Shown one piece after another: positions 44,501 through 50,541 of a stretch of 64,000 bases of DNA; positions within the stretch are counted from its first letter, which is position 1; each line of letters starts with the position of its first letter. The translations under genes and the position numbers were made by a program. Source of the DNA: Candidatus Omnitrophota bacterium. Its GTDB lineage: Bacteria > Omnitrophota > Omnitrophia > Omnitrophales > JACROU01. A model generated the notes under the pieces. It was not told where the DNA came from and made no database searches. It saw only the letters and a list, made by a program, of their open reading frames with translations. The stretch covers positions 248,001 to 312,000 of the forward strand of contig JAJDCD010000023.1 of the NCBI GenBank assembly GCA_029261035.1. The letters run 5' to 3'.

Positions 44501-46198
44501 GATGTACAGACGTATGAGCATTCAGCACATAGCTTTTTAAAGCTTATAAGAAAAAATCTTGCGATTAAAAAGAAGAGAATGGATTTACTTCAATATAAAG
44601 CAGCTGTTTATGGTTCTGAAGATGAAGCTCTGTTGAGAAAGCTTTGGGAAGAGTCTGGTTTTAAAATTGTGTCTTTAGAACCTTTGAAAGAGAACGAGCA
44701 AGATATTGATTACCCTCTTCCTGAGAGTGCATTAAAAACATATGGATGGAAAGTAAGGGTTGTCAAAGAGAGAACCTTGTCTCAGCGTAGTGAGGCAATA
44801 GAAGCCATCAAATTGCCATCAGATCAGTTGCGTAACAAGGATAAATCTTTGGTTTTGTCGCCTGAAACAAGGGCTATGCTAGAAATTCCTTATAAAGAAA
44901 AACGAGTTTCTAAAAAAGAGATCCAAAAAATGCTAGCTCAACGGGAATTTTTTAAAGATGCACGTGTGTTTGAATATATAGAACGGTATTTTGACAATCC
45001 GTCACGTGAAAGGAAGCACGACTTAGAAATTGTTCTTAGCCGAATTAATAATTTAGTTGGCTTAGCGTTTAGAACAAAAGGAATGGATGGTGAAGAAGAC
45101 TTGTTGAGAGTAGAGGACTTAATGGCTGTTCAGAGAGTCTTAAACCAAGTTTTTTTTGGTAAAGGAATCAAACAAAAAAAGAACAGAAAAAAATGGCAAG
45201 CCCTCAAAGGGCAACTTCAAATGAAGTATGGGATCTATCAACTTATTCTTAACCATCAGACCTTAAGTACTCCTATTCACGAAAGGCTTCAAGGTTTATT
45301 GAAAAAATTTGATGTTATTTCAGAGATTGAGGTAGATGAAGATAGAGAGGTCTTACGAATAAAAGCGAAAATCGAGAGAGAGTTTGTTTCTTCAAACGCT
45401 GAAAGTTTGGGAAGACAAGCCGTTGTGGGCTTTTATGATCTTAATCAACAGTTGGGTGGGGGAACCCGTCTCGGGTTTGACCGGGTTACCTATGAACTGA
45501 CAAAAGGCCTTTTATCTCCGGTTCTTCGTTTAGATAGAGAGACTTATGATGAGGCGTATTCTTCTCTTTTTCCTGAAGAAATTTTAGAGAGTTTTAGTTT
45601 GCCTAAAGACAAACTAGATCAAATGGGTCTTTGGGGAAGAGTTTTAGCGGCAGGACAAGAAGGGCCCTCAAGGCATGTGTTTGACTATAGGAGTTTGCCA
45701 AAAAATATTGAAAGTCTAGATGCATTGATTCTTTATTTGTTGCAACACAAAAAATTAACCTACACCTTACTAACGATAGCGCCTATCGAAGAAGTTAGAG
45801 AGTTTAAATTATTATTAAAAAAATATATTTCGGATAAATATCAAACCAGTTTAGGTGAACGTTTTAATTTACAAGGGGTCCATTCAGAAAAGGAATTGAA
45901 AGCTTCTGTTCATAAACTTGTTTCTGATAATCAAAAGAGTGCTTTAGCTTTTGTATCTGAGGATGCAGAACAATCTTGGGTTGGTTTTACACGTAATAAT
46001 TTGTTACAAGTAGCTGGATCTAAAGATGCCTCCACTCAAAATGCTTCTGTTATTGTTGCAGCTCAAAAATTATTAGAACCTTTACCAACGCATCTTTTTT
46101 GGGAAGTTCAAAAACCAGAAGATTTAACAACGACTTTTATTTGGAATGAATTACTGATTCGATTTCAAGCAGATACAATGCTTCGAATTGCGGCTTAA
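32558..46198 (+). CDS. Giant exported multidomain protein 2 (SLG-motif polyprotein-like)
   Basis: 4,546 codons without interruption. The true start may be TTG at 32609 (AAGAAAGG nine bases upstream), which leaves a clean signal peptide ending KNANAA; numbers here count from 32558. Modules: 1-606, an N-terminal domain homologous to giant protein 1 (H94; TGGFH 519-523); 612-808 and 814-1102, a beta-rich and a helical region, unknown; 1108-1273, unknown; 1279-1868, a methyltransferase-like module (DLGTGN 1342-1347, GTDF); 1904-2862, nine repeats of ~106 residues; 2912-3689, eight repeats of ~95; 3695-4280, a second methyltransferase-like module (DTGTGA 3745-3750, GTDI); 4286-4546, a C-terminal domain ending LRIAA. 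Exact A[A/S]SLG motifs lie at 809, 1103, 1274, 1869, 1899, 2078, 2907 and 3690; looser ones at 607, 2879, 4281 and 4429. Function unknown. Confidence 0.9.
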   Translation: MLFFLKSFILFQERPTRLKFLYKTRRFLSSLVLFTFLFSLIQVSDLKNANAATIVPQSPLFVFDFDLPRNLGELTHISPKVLLDPTSDEPLFFHIQSSHRHYETETNIKEILRFLTKEYDIKHIFLEGGAYRLHPENFQFFPEDPEMNKKVVQTLLQKGELTGAEAFLIESEQNVSGWGLEDAKLYKENRDLFKKIIKLQPQAQTYLDFLILELNSINSVVLNNTLKKWLQQKKRHKEQTTPLSERLRYLKKQAKKQLDLDLSTPISQNLFPTLVRYFQLEKSLKEFNLEHWKKEKDLFLHELKKMELEPNLAKEIHSFLDKTPGFLKENYGYDSKTSQIFSLPKLRFVFERLYDALPEDFDIKRFPSVAQYIQIEILKDEVKGKQMFQEIKILEEKVLSSLIQTPEEKEHINLLEEITRLKKLIRLELTREEYNRYFDNSSQQNKPEHILDSTHQTISQTIKNKKTSLDILKQKLLETGIFDLTLSFYRAAIDREEAMTNKLLKHAKEVLKEKTIFITGGFHSEIFESTLKKNNLNYVQISPHMGDGSDFSEETYLKASLGKSFIETAHKEAPLRTDPLLLSELNDPMFLADIKAVVDETVLEVSGKSLGGLYDKDKTKTVGEVSFTGDVEKDFHQITEWFQTIFSNQEDVDLFLKQNYIVYGKRGEGWILRIEKNSDHTLSFDFEGVLMGGLNTPTLAKYQFVFDYQESSVQLFVYANWLLDLPYISDDQLILKKKIYFNSEELSSLKFENNKFYIEVPEKVRQQLWNLEILERFEKEGVASEHLQLVSEAQGIVLPKSGDVMPSMASSLGKAKSVDPEELAQRILTSKRFIIRKGAIDRLTGIASQMVFNLPEGKEAETQRRAFDILARLSVPQEEGEEVLPTEVYELLHLALAHIALQRTLPYSTEALEQLKNNLLSSNISEERFFKSVTNAFWNIIYLDARKEHGYRKDFILEVLSFIESTILSKSPQLRSLVYPLLFEFLKRLAYEVGNQTKSSEHFGVVTAPILNKIFDIYKHVFSTPNFEKKVYKDAVIHSFLHIYWGVKGDYSPLPLMQRRIDDFQPVVNFIQDAWNESREEERRNGIKDLYDNFVQYQDEGSASSLGNAHRPPFSFKNGIFRLNWNYPGKADVYPWAPKERGSFAEALNYWYGRAIFFTVDEREPLHYEEAITERLSSAVGDFEKIYRGLAAYPQLRLSNVLIQRNLDKPTAEVVEMIKPLIFDAAKAFGEAPESRAFRVDRKADHDSLMVLYHNAEQFVDTVTPFYRAHQSKASSLGLRPVEEKKVSTFDRFPTDKDYWDLFWKEAKLSSSSVNGDYPPSISGFLERFFSKLPNNFKSGLDLGTGNFHALRKAREHFDSRAMTPILIGTDFAQPGMSPPEGVVFRKVAGEHLSDLLIDDELDLQHIEAIFGVHSLLYMNVEGTLRQMNAVMPMGGQIGFVLHHAESTYVFSEKYYLEMLLLLERLDLFATLRQFIKDPRPKTLRVVYKKTKVLIDIILQKQEEDRAFSDSPTGKMIGELIGLSSYVTQQVLSDWLKNSSYAHKVPEFSTPFDMIYMMEFLSLDEMEGFREEGLDDYIYEVMSQYKKLKVELNQTHTEYLERIEGRFYGRKKKAALLKEAAIYGMQHKDELMDLFKRNGFEVEVEELHDTQSNGRSLLGWGVTGTKISEAMEKKPVLKRVNSEMPKLDFDEIKMKIPDFNDDFFESVQNQLEQLELLERIGFLKAAYAILQDPSNLWAQNTLNHAVYILDLYAHFISGMKKFIGDYAFFNPSTILSLYYQTLKGLETRLLPGELLDHILWIQSQIRMNQIEKVLLRRILELRPEEKVRRPGKIVQRALSELGYELTLFGQTSFSKDNTYWEIEIEKTTAASLGRLRSMTTHRVFSKEEKELKTNEIVPAASLGQVRNQKSVLIDRIRAGYEKLKEEEKVEIGDISLLVDKKEGRFYKTFPHPGGKNKGSREPVRLGANIEELELRLLREEEAIVLEFIYTKKGKKGVAKLYWTGKKYETEYERKVREMREAFKNLEEEKVVAVGDVSLLVNKSQGKLQHGFPTPNGNTLNKLQPIGTGMKGARQETVASSLGVQLNKEMLIMKIREGFRDLEVGNTKMVSIGDVSLLVDKKRGRFYQTFPTPDGGTVERGQGIGAGKGIKDIYLKMIKEEQEIVLEFWFKKGNSETEDRVKFYWNGKEYKQEKDRKKKELIKRIKKGFKKAKKGQSTEIGDVSLLVNKKYGRLQSVFPMPNGEKVAGIGLSFGAKLNLKKISLKIQNEEGQIVLKFLYRVKGKKEQETAKLYWNGKKYETEEKKKSSNKEQKELIKKIRKGFKDLESGKSEAIEVGDVSLLIKKKRGLFKGSFPTPNGGKVGASQALGTSGNLSEIFLTIRKEGNQIVLEFRYTKMISNTGDRKEKIVGKERLYWNGTKYLNKFNTGERKKREERLIKQIRNGFKSLKLGRKQEVEIEDISLLIYKKYGTLKPIFPTPDGGQVRKGYPFGGTKHIKEIALRIKKEEGQIVLEFFYKIEGEEKKSVRKVYWHEGKYESEVGRKKREIHEGFKNLQSGEKEKIEIEDISLLVNMRHGVFKPDFPTPDGGRIGKSRGMGVGKNLKAISLRASKVKGKIVLEYFYKTKGSKKEKFAKVYWFEGKYEVEIDRKRREIREGFQKLQLGEQEEIEIGDVSLLVNKRYGNFQMTFPTPDGSQVGRVGAIGIGKNLKEVTLTIRKENGEIILVFFSKTKGSKKEKQTKLYWYEEKYESETDRKRREIREGFQKLQLGEQEEIEIGDVNLLVNKKAGNFKFRFPTPDGGQVGKQYAIGMGGDSIEIDLKIKREKETGKILLEFRYQKQGRATFEKVPVTLAWNPTTKTYEPYVPETQQDVYEFDLDTEGFSLGRQMLEVGSQKMPKAKGYELTAIEASSLGEQQALEEAWKAFQLQRPQLIAKIEAWKAGKRGEETARQLRDQIYKIERADLIAWDLDKYMHKKSSQKVFSGYKELLIALFSDLQLNPLGFQLDFVKKPLESIRFRFAQKVPSVMERYARVETLSEEEKDLLREEVYEIDSSRLKEWQLERVLHRKEVPLFDGDYRQVLILSLPDLKLNPLGFGLDFTTLEKALESMRFIFEKEILEILKRYEQLKGLSELKVEQLREEIYAIRGRHLTAWGLEGLGDRSAAPYFKGSTFNALNTFFSELNLNSLDYELDWSSPEQATASVHHVFNKEFPELMERYRRFEELSFSQQNRLRDEFYQFTQNQMQALNLRAATQEYFQNTHAIAMQAIFPKLELNVLGFSLDWSSPEQARASLRFVFQRHIPSIMERYEKIDQLDAEMIERLRRDIYHNISNAHFRLWKIQNLIRTKVLGENYLEVLDVFFNDPRLGFSILGMRQYRKQNTTTKYQWKDLQQAKTSIKEAMRENMPELVDQYEAWESLSLFEQNNLRDDFYAITAGHIAVWGLNSALNNRAVPFFKGKIFNVLNETFPNLKLNPLGFALDYTTTDRALESIRYVLSKKKPKVIEEYDRRHELSQDEIEALKEKIYQINSRSLLLWGLRGAFSKKESPQFEGSYVRALQTFFSGLELNPLRFRTDFTTEENAINSVLSKFERYKPQLFSKYQSIEDLTEEEVETLREQIYRIQPEQLKLWGLRGAFSYFKGGYRAILMAVFNHSRLNLEKESFKRKRKRRRISESGRIPTVGLNVQTDEESSASSLGEDMSDTEVWKYGFKTVKGSAEYNPELKKAIREFFRALKGSNPDKLKIISVDTGTGAYTAINEARNYLEEQGWLHRFELVGTDIFEPEEKAPKGVRFEKVATESLSDSFALESLDGVMSVRSLLYTDVKDSLFVLNQVLKVGGEGLFILHHKYSEILAFDRDFQEQVDILKGLKLFAHLETFVKQPNYRNLRQLLIVRKIISNAIHERKTRKDFPHILNREIGLLQKFQAAIDYSVYLVLRDGLKKKITTKEIDEVLSFLEVPTNMEEEFLPYFNDLMTLYIRQYSGFDVQTYEHSAHSFLKLIRKNLAIKKKRMDLLQYKAAVYGSEDEALLRKLWEESGFKIVSLEPLKENEQDIDYPLPESALKTYGWKVRVVKERTLSQRSEAIEAIKLPSDQLRNKDKSLVLSPETRAMLEIPYKEKRVSKKEIQKMLAQREFFKDARVFEYIERYFDNPSRERKHDLEIVLSRINNLVGLAFRTKGMDGEEDLLRVEDLMAVQRVLNQVFFGKGIKQKKNRKKWQALKGQLQMKYGIYQLILNHQTLSTPIHERLQGLLKKFDVISEIEVDEDREVLRIKAKIEREFVSSNAESLGRQAVVGFYDLNQQLGGGTRLGFDRVTYELTKGLLSPVLRLDRETYDEAYSSLFPEEILESFSLPKDKLDQMGLWGRVLAAGQEGPSRHVFDYRSLPKNIESLDALILYLLQHKKLTYTLLTIAPIEEVREFKLLLKKYISDKYQTSLGERFNLQGVHSEKELKASVHKLVSDNQKSALAFVSEDAEQSWVGFTRNNLLQVAGSKDASTQNASVIVAAQKLLEPLPTHLFWEVQKPEDLTTTFIWNELLIRFQADTMLRIAA
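38267..41143 (+). repeat. Nine-unit array of ~106-residue Lys/Glu-rich repeats
   Basis: Unit pattern: IREGF-x2-L, then (I/V)GD(V/I)SLLV-x-K-x2-G, FPTPDGG, a variable glycine-rich turn, then a beta pair ending IVLEF-Y and YW-GKYE. Unit 2 is cut in half and ends exactly at an ASSLG motif (38789). Units 8 and 9 begin with an almost identical 72-base stretch (40503-40574 and 40821-40892, 318 bases apart, two mismatches), a sign of recent duplication or conversion. Confidence 0.85.
41291..43560 (+). repeat. Eight-unit array of ~95-residue helical repeats
   Basis: Unit pattern: F-G-Y--AL---F--L-LNPLGF-LDW, then A--SIR, P-(V/L)MERY, LS-E----LR--IY-I, and W-L. Units are diverged (one at ~42550-42750 has a longer insertion). 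The family is not recognised. It lies between SLG motifs at 41276 and 43625. Confidence 0.8.
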
Positions 46199-46206
46199 TG
46201 AAAATT

Positions 46207-48156
46207 TTAAACTTTTAGTTGTTTTTCGGCGTCGACAACGTCGCGATTCATTCGGCTCATTGCTTTTATGGCTTTGTCTTTGAGATGGTCGGAGACATTT
46301 GGGGCATGGATTAATTGGCGTAATAATTGAACGATCATCCGAAAACATCTTACTAACTCCCCTTCAGCTACAGTGGCATTCTTCATTACTTTTTCAAACG
46401 AATGGTTTTGATACCAAGCTTCGACATATTCTGTCAGATGAAAAAAGGCAGGTTTGGTAAAGGGATGAATTTCAAATTTTCTTTCTTTTTTGTAAACGTG
46501 TTTATTGCAACTTGTAGCCAGATTTTCTACATTTCTGAATCGTTTATGGAGATCAGGCATTTCGTCGTTCTTTCTAGGTTCATAAACGAGAGCTGCTAAT
46601 ATAACACAAAGTTCTAAAGGGTTGATCGCATCTAAGTGGCCGTCCCCTTGCATTTCTCCAAGCAGAAGTTCGTAGCCATAGAGTCGTGAAGCAAATTTAC
46701 CTTTTTCTGAAATTTTATTTTTTTCAATATAACCCATATCTTTAAGCAAACTGATTTTGGATTGCATTAACTCTAGAGCCAACCGTTTATTTCTTTTACT
46801 GCTTTGATAAGCATGAAATGATTTTGGGTAAATCTCTAGCAGTCTTTCTCCGAAAATTTCGTAAAGATTGAGGACGGTAGCGTAGCCCGTATTAAACTGA
46901 CTGCGCACAGATTCATTTTCTCGAAAGATAATGCGTTTCACTTCTTCATGATCTATTTCATGAGGATTAACGCGAGTATAAACAAAACCTTCTTTATCCA
47001 TTCCTCTTCGACCTGCACGACCTGCCATTTGGTAGAAATCGCGGGTTTTTAAAGGTCCAAAATGAGTGCCATGATACTTTCTTAAACAGTCGAAGACAAC
47101 GGTTCGAGCGGGCATATTGATGCCTATTGCAAATGTTTCGGTGGTAAAGATCAGTTTAATCAGTTTGCTGGTAAATAAAACTTCAATCACTTCCTTTAAT
47201 GTAGGAAGCATCCCTGCATGGTGAAAAGCCACACCTCTTTCGATCATGGTAACCATCCAAAGAGCAGAGCGTTCCTCAGAGAGATTGTATTTTTGTAATA
47301 AACTATTAAAGAGATCTAAAACCTTACTTCTTTCATCATCGCTTAGGAAATTATAATTAGATAGTTCTAAGGCCAAAGATTCGCAGCGTTTTCTGCCGAA
47401 AGTGAAGTAAATACAAGGCAGTTTTTCTTCTGCCTTTAGGGTTTCGACCAAGGTTTCTATTCGGTTCGCTTTTGCTTTAGGCCGATCGATTCGATTGCGC
47501 TTGTATCGATCTCTCATGGATAAGCGCCAATCTTCTCTGTTTTCATAGCCTTGTTTTTTTAATCTTGGCATGTCTTCGAAAAATTTATTTTGGCATTGAA
47601 AAATATGGTGAAGCTTAACAGGCCTATGTTCTTCGATAATAACTTCTACAGGACGCTCATGAACTTCGCGAATCCAAGAGGCCAGTTCGTCCACATTGGG
47701 AATGGTTGCTGACAGGCATAAAAAATTGATGTGTTTAGGGGTGAACATAATTGCTTCTTCCCACACAGTGCCTCTTTCGGGGTCGTCTAAATAATGGATT
47801 TCATCAAAAATAACCCAAGAAATATTTTCAAAGCGTTTTGGGTTTTCGAAAAGAGTATTACGAAAAATTTCTGTAGTCATTATGAGAAGAGAGCCTTTAG
47901 GGTTGATTGAGACATCTCCCGTTAAAATCCCTACTTCATTTTCGTATTTGTGTGTAAAATCTCTAAACTTTTGATTGCTAAGAGCTTTGATAGGAGAGGT
48001 GTAGATTACCCCTTCGTTTCGGCTCATAGCCATTTCGATGGCGTATTCTGCAATTGCGGTTTTCCCAGCACCGGTAGGAGCTGATACAAAAACAGATTCT
48101 TCTTTTTTGATGATTTTGATGGCTTCTTCTTGAAACGCATCATATTTAAAAGACAC
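46207..48156 (-). CDS. Ski2-like DEAD/DEAH-box RNA helicase
   Basis: Superfamily-2 helicase of the Ski2/Mtr4 type. SAPTGAGKT (motif I), TSPIKALSNQKF (Ia), IFDEIHYLDD (II, DEIH rather than DEVH), LSATIPN (III), GINMPARTVVFD and QMAGRAGRRG (VI) are in order, followed by a C-terminal domain matching the DSHCT region. I chose the GTG at 48156, with AAAGGAG five bases upstream, rather than an upstream ATG. Bacterial members of this group are thought to act in RNA turnover or remodelling. It converges on giant gene 2, with only eight bases between the stops. Confidence 0.9.
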   Translation of the reverse strand: MSFKYDAFQEEAIKIIKKEESVFVSAPTGAGKTAIAEYAIEMAMSRNEGVIYTSPIKALSNQKFRDFTHKYENEVGILTGDVSINPKGSLLIMTTEIFRNTLFENPKRFENISWVIFDEIHYLDDPERGTVWEEAIMFTPKHINFLCLSATIPNVDELASWIREVHERPVEVIIEEHRPVKLHHIFQCQNKFFEDMPRLKKQGYENREDWRLSMRDRYKRNRIDRPKAKANRIETLVETLKAEEKLPCIYFTFGRKRCESLALELSNYNFLSDDERSKVLDLFNSLLQKYNLSEERSALWMVTMIERGVAFHHAGMLPTLKEVIEVLFTSKLIKLIFTTETFAIGINMPARTVVFDCLRKYHGTHFGPLKTRDFYQMAGRAGRRGMDKEGFVYTRVNPHEIDHEEVKRIIFRENESVRSQFNTGYATVLNLYEIFGERLLEIYPKSFHAYQSSKRNKRLALELMQSKISLLKDMGYIEKNKISEKGKFASRLYGYELLLGEMQGDGHLDAINPLELCVILAALVYEPRKNDEMPDLHKRFRNVENLATSCNKHVYKKERKFEIHPFTKPAFFHLTEYVEAWYQNHSFEKVMKNATVAEGELVRCFRMIVQLLRQLIHAPNVSDHLKDKAIKAMSRMNRDVVDAEKQLKV

Positions 48157-48224
48157 GAGAACTCCTTTGCATGCTAGCGTAGAGCGCATAGCGTTTAGCG
48201 TATAGTAAAAACAGAAAGACTCTG

Positions 48225-48405
48225 GGTCCCGGCTCGGTGGCCGGGATCCAGTGTCTTTCTATATCTCTGGATTCCCCCGCCCAACAAGACGGCAGGCAGG
48301 CGACAATAGATTTCGGGAATGACCTTGCACCACGTAGGGTGCATAGTAAAGCAATTATGGATGTCATTGCGAGGGAGGACAAAGGACCCGTGGCAATCTC
48401 GGATT
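48225..48405. repeat. Palindromic repeat cluster upstream of the DUF6178-like gene
   Basis: 48225-48330 is the TGTCATCCCG/GGGATCCAG...TTTCGGGAATGAC family, here with an embedded GCCTGC-rich unit (48277-48302, minus orientation). 48361-48405 is a left half of the CATTGCGAGG family (TGTCATTGCGAGG ... GTGGCAATCTCGG). The 485-base gap holds these and the two-hairpin element at 48490; no gene is seen. Confidence 0.8.
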
Positions 48406-48489
48406 TTTCTGACTTCCGACTTCTGACATCTGGTATATAATATATAGTATACATGAATCCCAGAGGTCTATCTCAAATGATCCAAGTTT

Positions 48490-48563
48490 GATTCATATCT
48501 ATTTATTTTATTTGGCACCACAGCGTTTTGTACCCAGTGTGCCGGGTCTTTAGACCTGGCACA
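48490..48563. repeat. Two-hairpin dispersed repeat, copy 2
   Basis: Second copy of the 74-base element at 5620-5693, same internal spacing. Here the 3' hairpin is better: GTGTGCC and GGCACAC flank the GGTC-TTTA-GACC core. It ends about 80 bases before the next gene. Confidence 0.75.
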
Positions 48564-48641
48564 CATATACTATTACATTTTACAACTTTCTGACAGAGTT
48601 CAAATTTACTTTATGAATAGAAACGTAAGTTAGGAAAGATA

Positions 48642-50339
48642 ATGACAGACCCATCTCAAGATGCAGATTTTAATGAATTGGATTTCGAAGAACAAAAGGC
48701 TATTTTTTTTAAAAGCTCTTTTGAAGAGAAGGGAGATCTCCTACTTCGAAGCCAAGATCCCGACCAACTTGCCAATGTGATGTCTTGTGAAGAAATGTAT
48801 TTGATGACTCGGAATATGGATATTGATTTGCGAGCTGAGATTTTGAAACACGCCAATTTACCCCAACTTTTTTTTGTTGCCGATTTAGATTGTTGGTCTA
48901 AGGACCAAATTAACCCTAAAAACTTTTTAGATTGGTTGGAATGTCTTTTTCTTGCCGACCCGGAGAAGCTTGCGGGCTGGTTATCCCATATTGATTATGA
49001 AATGTTGGTTGCAGGTTTTAAGAAATATGTGGGAGTCATCAAGCCCGAAAGAGAATATCCCGCAGATGAAATTTTAGGGGACCGCGCTTATTTTACATTA
49101 GATATGATGTATTACGTTTTGTGTGATGAAGATAATTTAGATTTGGTTAAAAGAGCGTTGCATCTTATTTATGAAACCGAAAAACGTCTTTATGTTAATT
49201 TGCTTGAAGGTTTAATTTCAGAGTTGGATTACGAGATGGAAGAGGAAGCTTTTCGTCATCGTAATGTACGTTTAAGTGAACGCGGTTTTCCTGAAGAAGA
49301 CTCTGCAATGCAAATATATCGCCCTATCTCTGAGGATGAGTGGAAGAAGTTGCCTAAGAAGGAAATAAATATGGATTCGGTTCGAGAAGGCCAGGTGATG
49401 CCCGCAAATTATCCTGTGCTTTGGTCTGAAGAGAAATTGTTTTTAGATGATGTTTTAGGGAGTTTGGCGAGTGAGTCTATCGAAGTCATCCATTCTCTTC
49501 AAGAAGAATTGGTTTGGCTTTCAAATAAGGTGTTGTCTTGCAGTGGTATTCAGATGGCGTCTGAACAGAAAGTTCGAAATGGGATCGAGCGTGTGAGGCG
49601 GTTTGTGAACATCGGCTTGGAAGAAGTTAGTCAGTCTGACGTCGAAGTGGCGCGTCCTCTTGTTTTGAGCACTTGGCTTGAATTTTTATTCCGAAAAGGG
49701 TTCACAGAGATTATTGATGTGCGTAGTGAGTTGACGAAATGCATCCAACAGTTTTGGAAAAAGAACAATGATGCGTTTCTAAATTTTCTGGGAATTCCCT
49801 ATGAAAATATGTGTCGCGGGTTGCTGAAGACACAGCCACAATGTTTTGATACGGCTGAAACGCACGACTTAGAACAGCTACGAGATTTTAAGAATATGGA
49901 CGAAATTAAAGCGTCTCGCGTTTTTGTTCAGGTATTAAACGAGTTACATGAGTGTCTCGTTAAGCAATGCCCTAACCTTTTCTCTGTTCTTTTAATCGAG
50001 GCAGATGGAAAGGATGACCCAACAACACTTTTGGAGCTTATAGGGACTCTTTTGGTGAGATCTATTTTAGATGAAAAAATTCAATTTAAAGAAATAACAA
50101 AAAAAGAATTAGACCAGTTTCTTAAAAAAGGCGGAGAACAGGCTGGGATAGAATTTTTAATTCATAAAAAATTTATAGAAACATTTGTTGCTCAGATGAC
50201 CGAAGGGCATCAAGACAATAAGAAATTAGAACAATTTTTGTATCAAATCATCGAGACCCTCCAATCAGAGTTACATACCCTTTCCATTGCTTCCGACATC
50301 AACTACAAATATGTTCGCTGCGTTAAGTTGAAGGACTAG
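48642..50339 (+). CDS. DUF6178-like protein
   Basis: A 565-residue acidic, mostly helical cytoplasmic protein with no signal peptide or membrane helices. The central segment (YEMEEEAFRHRNVRLSERGF, followed by IYRPISEDEW) matches my recollection of DUF6178, a family of unknown function known from deltaproteobacteria and candidate phyla. Nothing visible is catalytic. It stands alone between repeat clusters. Oppositely oriented half-copies of the CATTGCGAGG repeat lie on either side of it. Confidence 0.6.
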   Translation: MTDPSQDADFNELDFEEQKAIFFKSSFEEKGDLLLRSQDPDQLANVMSCEEMYLMTRNMDIDLRAEILKHANLPQLFFVADLDCWSKDQINPKNFLDWLECLFLADPEKLAGWLSHIDYEMLVAGFKKYVGVIKPEREYPADEILGDRAYFTLDMMYYVLCDEDNLDLVKRALHLIYETEKRLYVNLLEGLISELDYEMEEEAFRHRNVRLSERGFPEEDSAMQIYRPISEDEWKKLPKKEINMDSVREGQVMPANYPVLWSEEKLFLDDVLGSLASESIEVIHSLQEELVWLSNKVLSCSGIQMASEQKVRNGIERVRRFVNIGLEEVSQSDVEVARPLVLSTWLEFLFRKGFTEIIDVRSELTKCIQQFWKKNNDAFLNFLGIPYENMCRGLLKTQPQCFDTAETHDLEQLRDFKNMDEIKASRVFVQVLNELHECLVKQCPNLFSVLLIEADGKDDPTTLLELIGTLLVRSILDEKIQFKEITKKELDQFLKKGGEQAGIEFLIHKKFIETFVAQMTEGHQDNKKLEQFLYQIIETLQSELHTLSIASDINYKYVRCVKLKD

Positions 50340-50356
50340 TTGTTGATCATGATCGT

Positions 50357-50400
50357 CTGAGATTGCCGCGACTCACTGGTTTTAGTCTCGCAATGACGTT
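50357..50400. repeat. Right half of a CATTGCGAGG-family repeat
   Basis: TGAGATTGCCGCG ... TCTCGCAATGACG, the mirror of the left half at 48361-48405. Confidence 0.75.
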
Positions 50401-50541
50401 TGTCCTAATCCCTTAGGCAGAGGAAGCTCTTTGCTAAAGGCCTCTTTTTGCCCCCAATCCTCCTATGTGTTAGGCTTCTTTAAAGAGGTCTGTACTGTTC
50501 TTTGAAACGAGTTTAAACGCATAAAAAGGGAGGTTCGTCCT

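Larger units (their letters stand above)
34376..45856 (+). other. Set of SLG boundary motifs in giant protein 2
   Basis: Motif starts: 34376 (GKSLG), 34982, 35864, 36377 (ASSLG), 38162, 38252 (AASLG), 38789 (ASSLG), 41192 (GFSLG), 41276, 43625 (ASSLG), 45398 (AESLG), 45842 (QTSLG, perhaps chance). Serine is coded by tct, tca, tcg, agt or agc, leucine by tta, ttg, ctt or cta, and glycine by all of gga, ggc, ggg and ggt. A DNA-level repeat would not vary like this. Confidence 0.75.

Noticed and set aside
45842-45856. QTSLG as a further boundary motif
   Set aside because: Only the SLG part matches and it is not at an evident module change; likely chance. The same applies to LSLG near residue 548 of giant protein 1.
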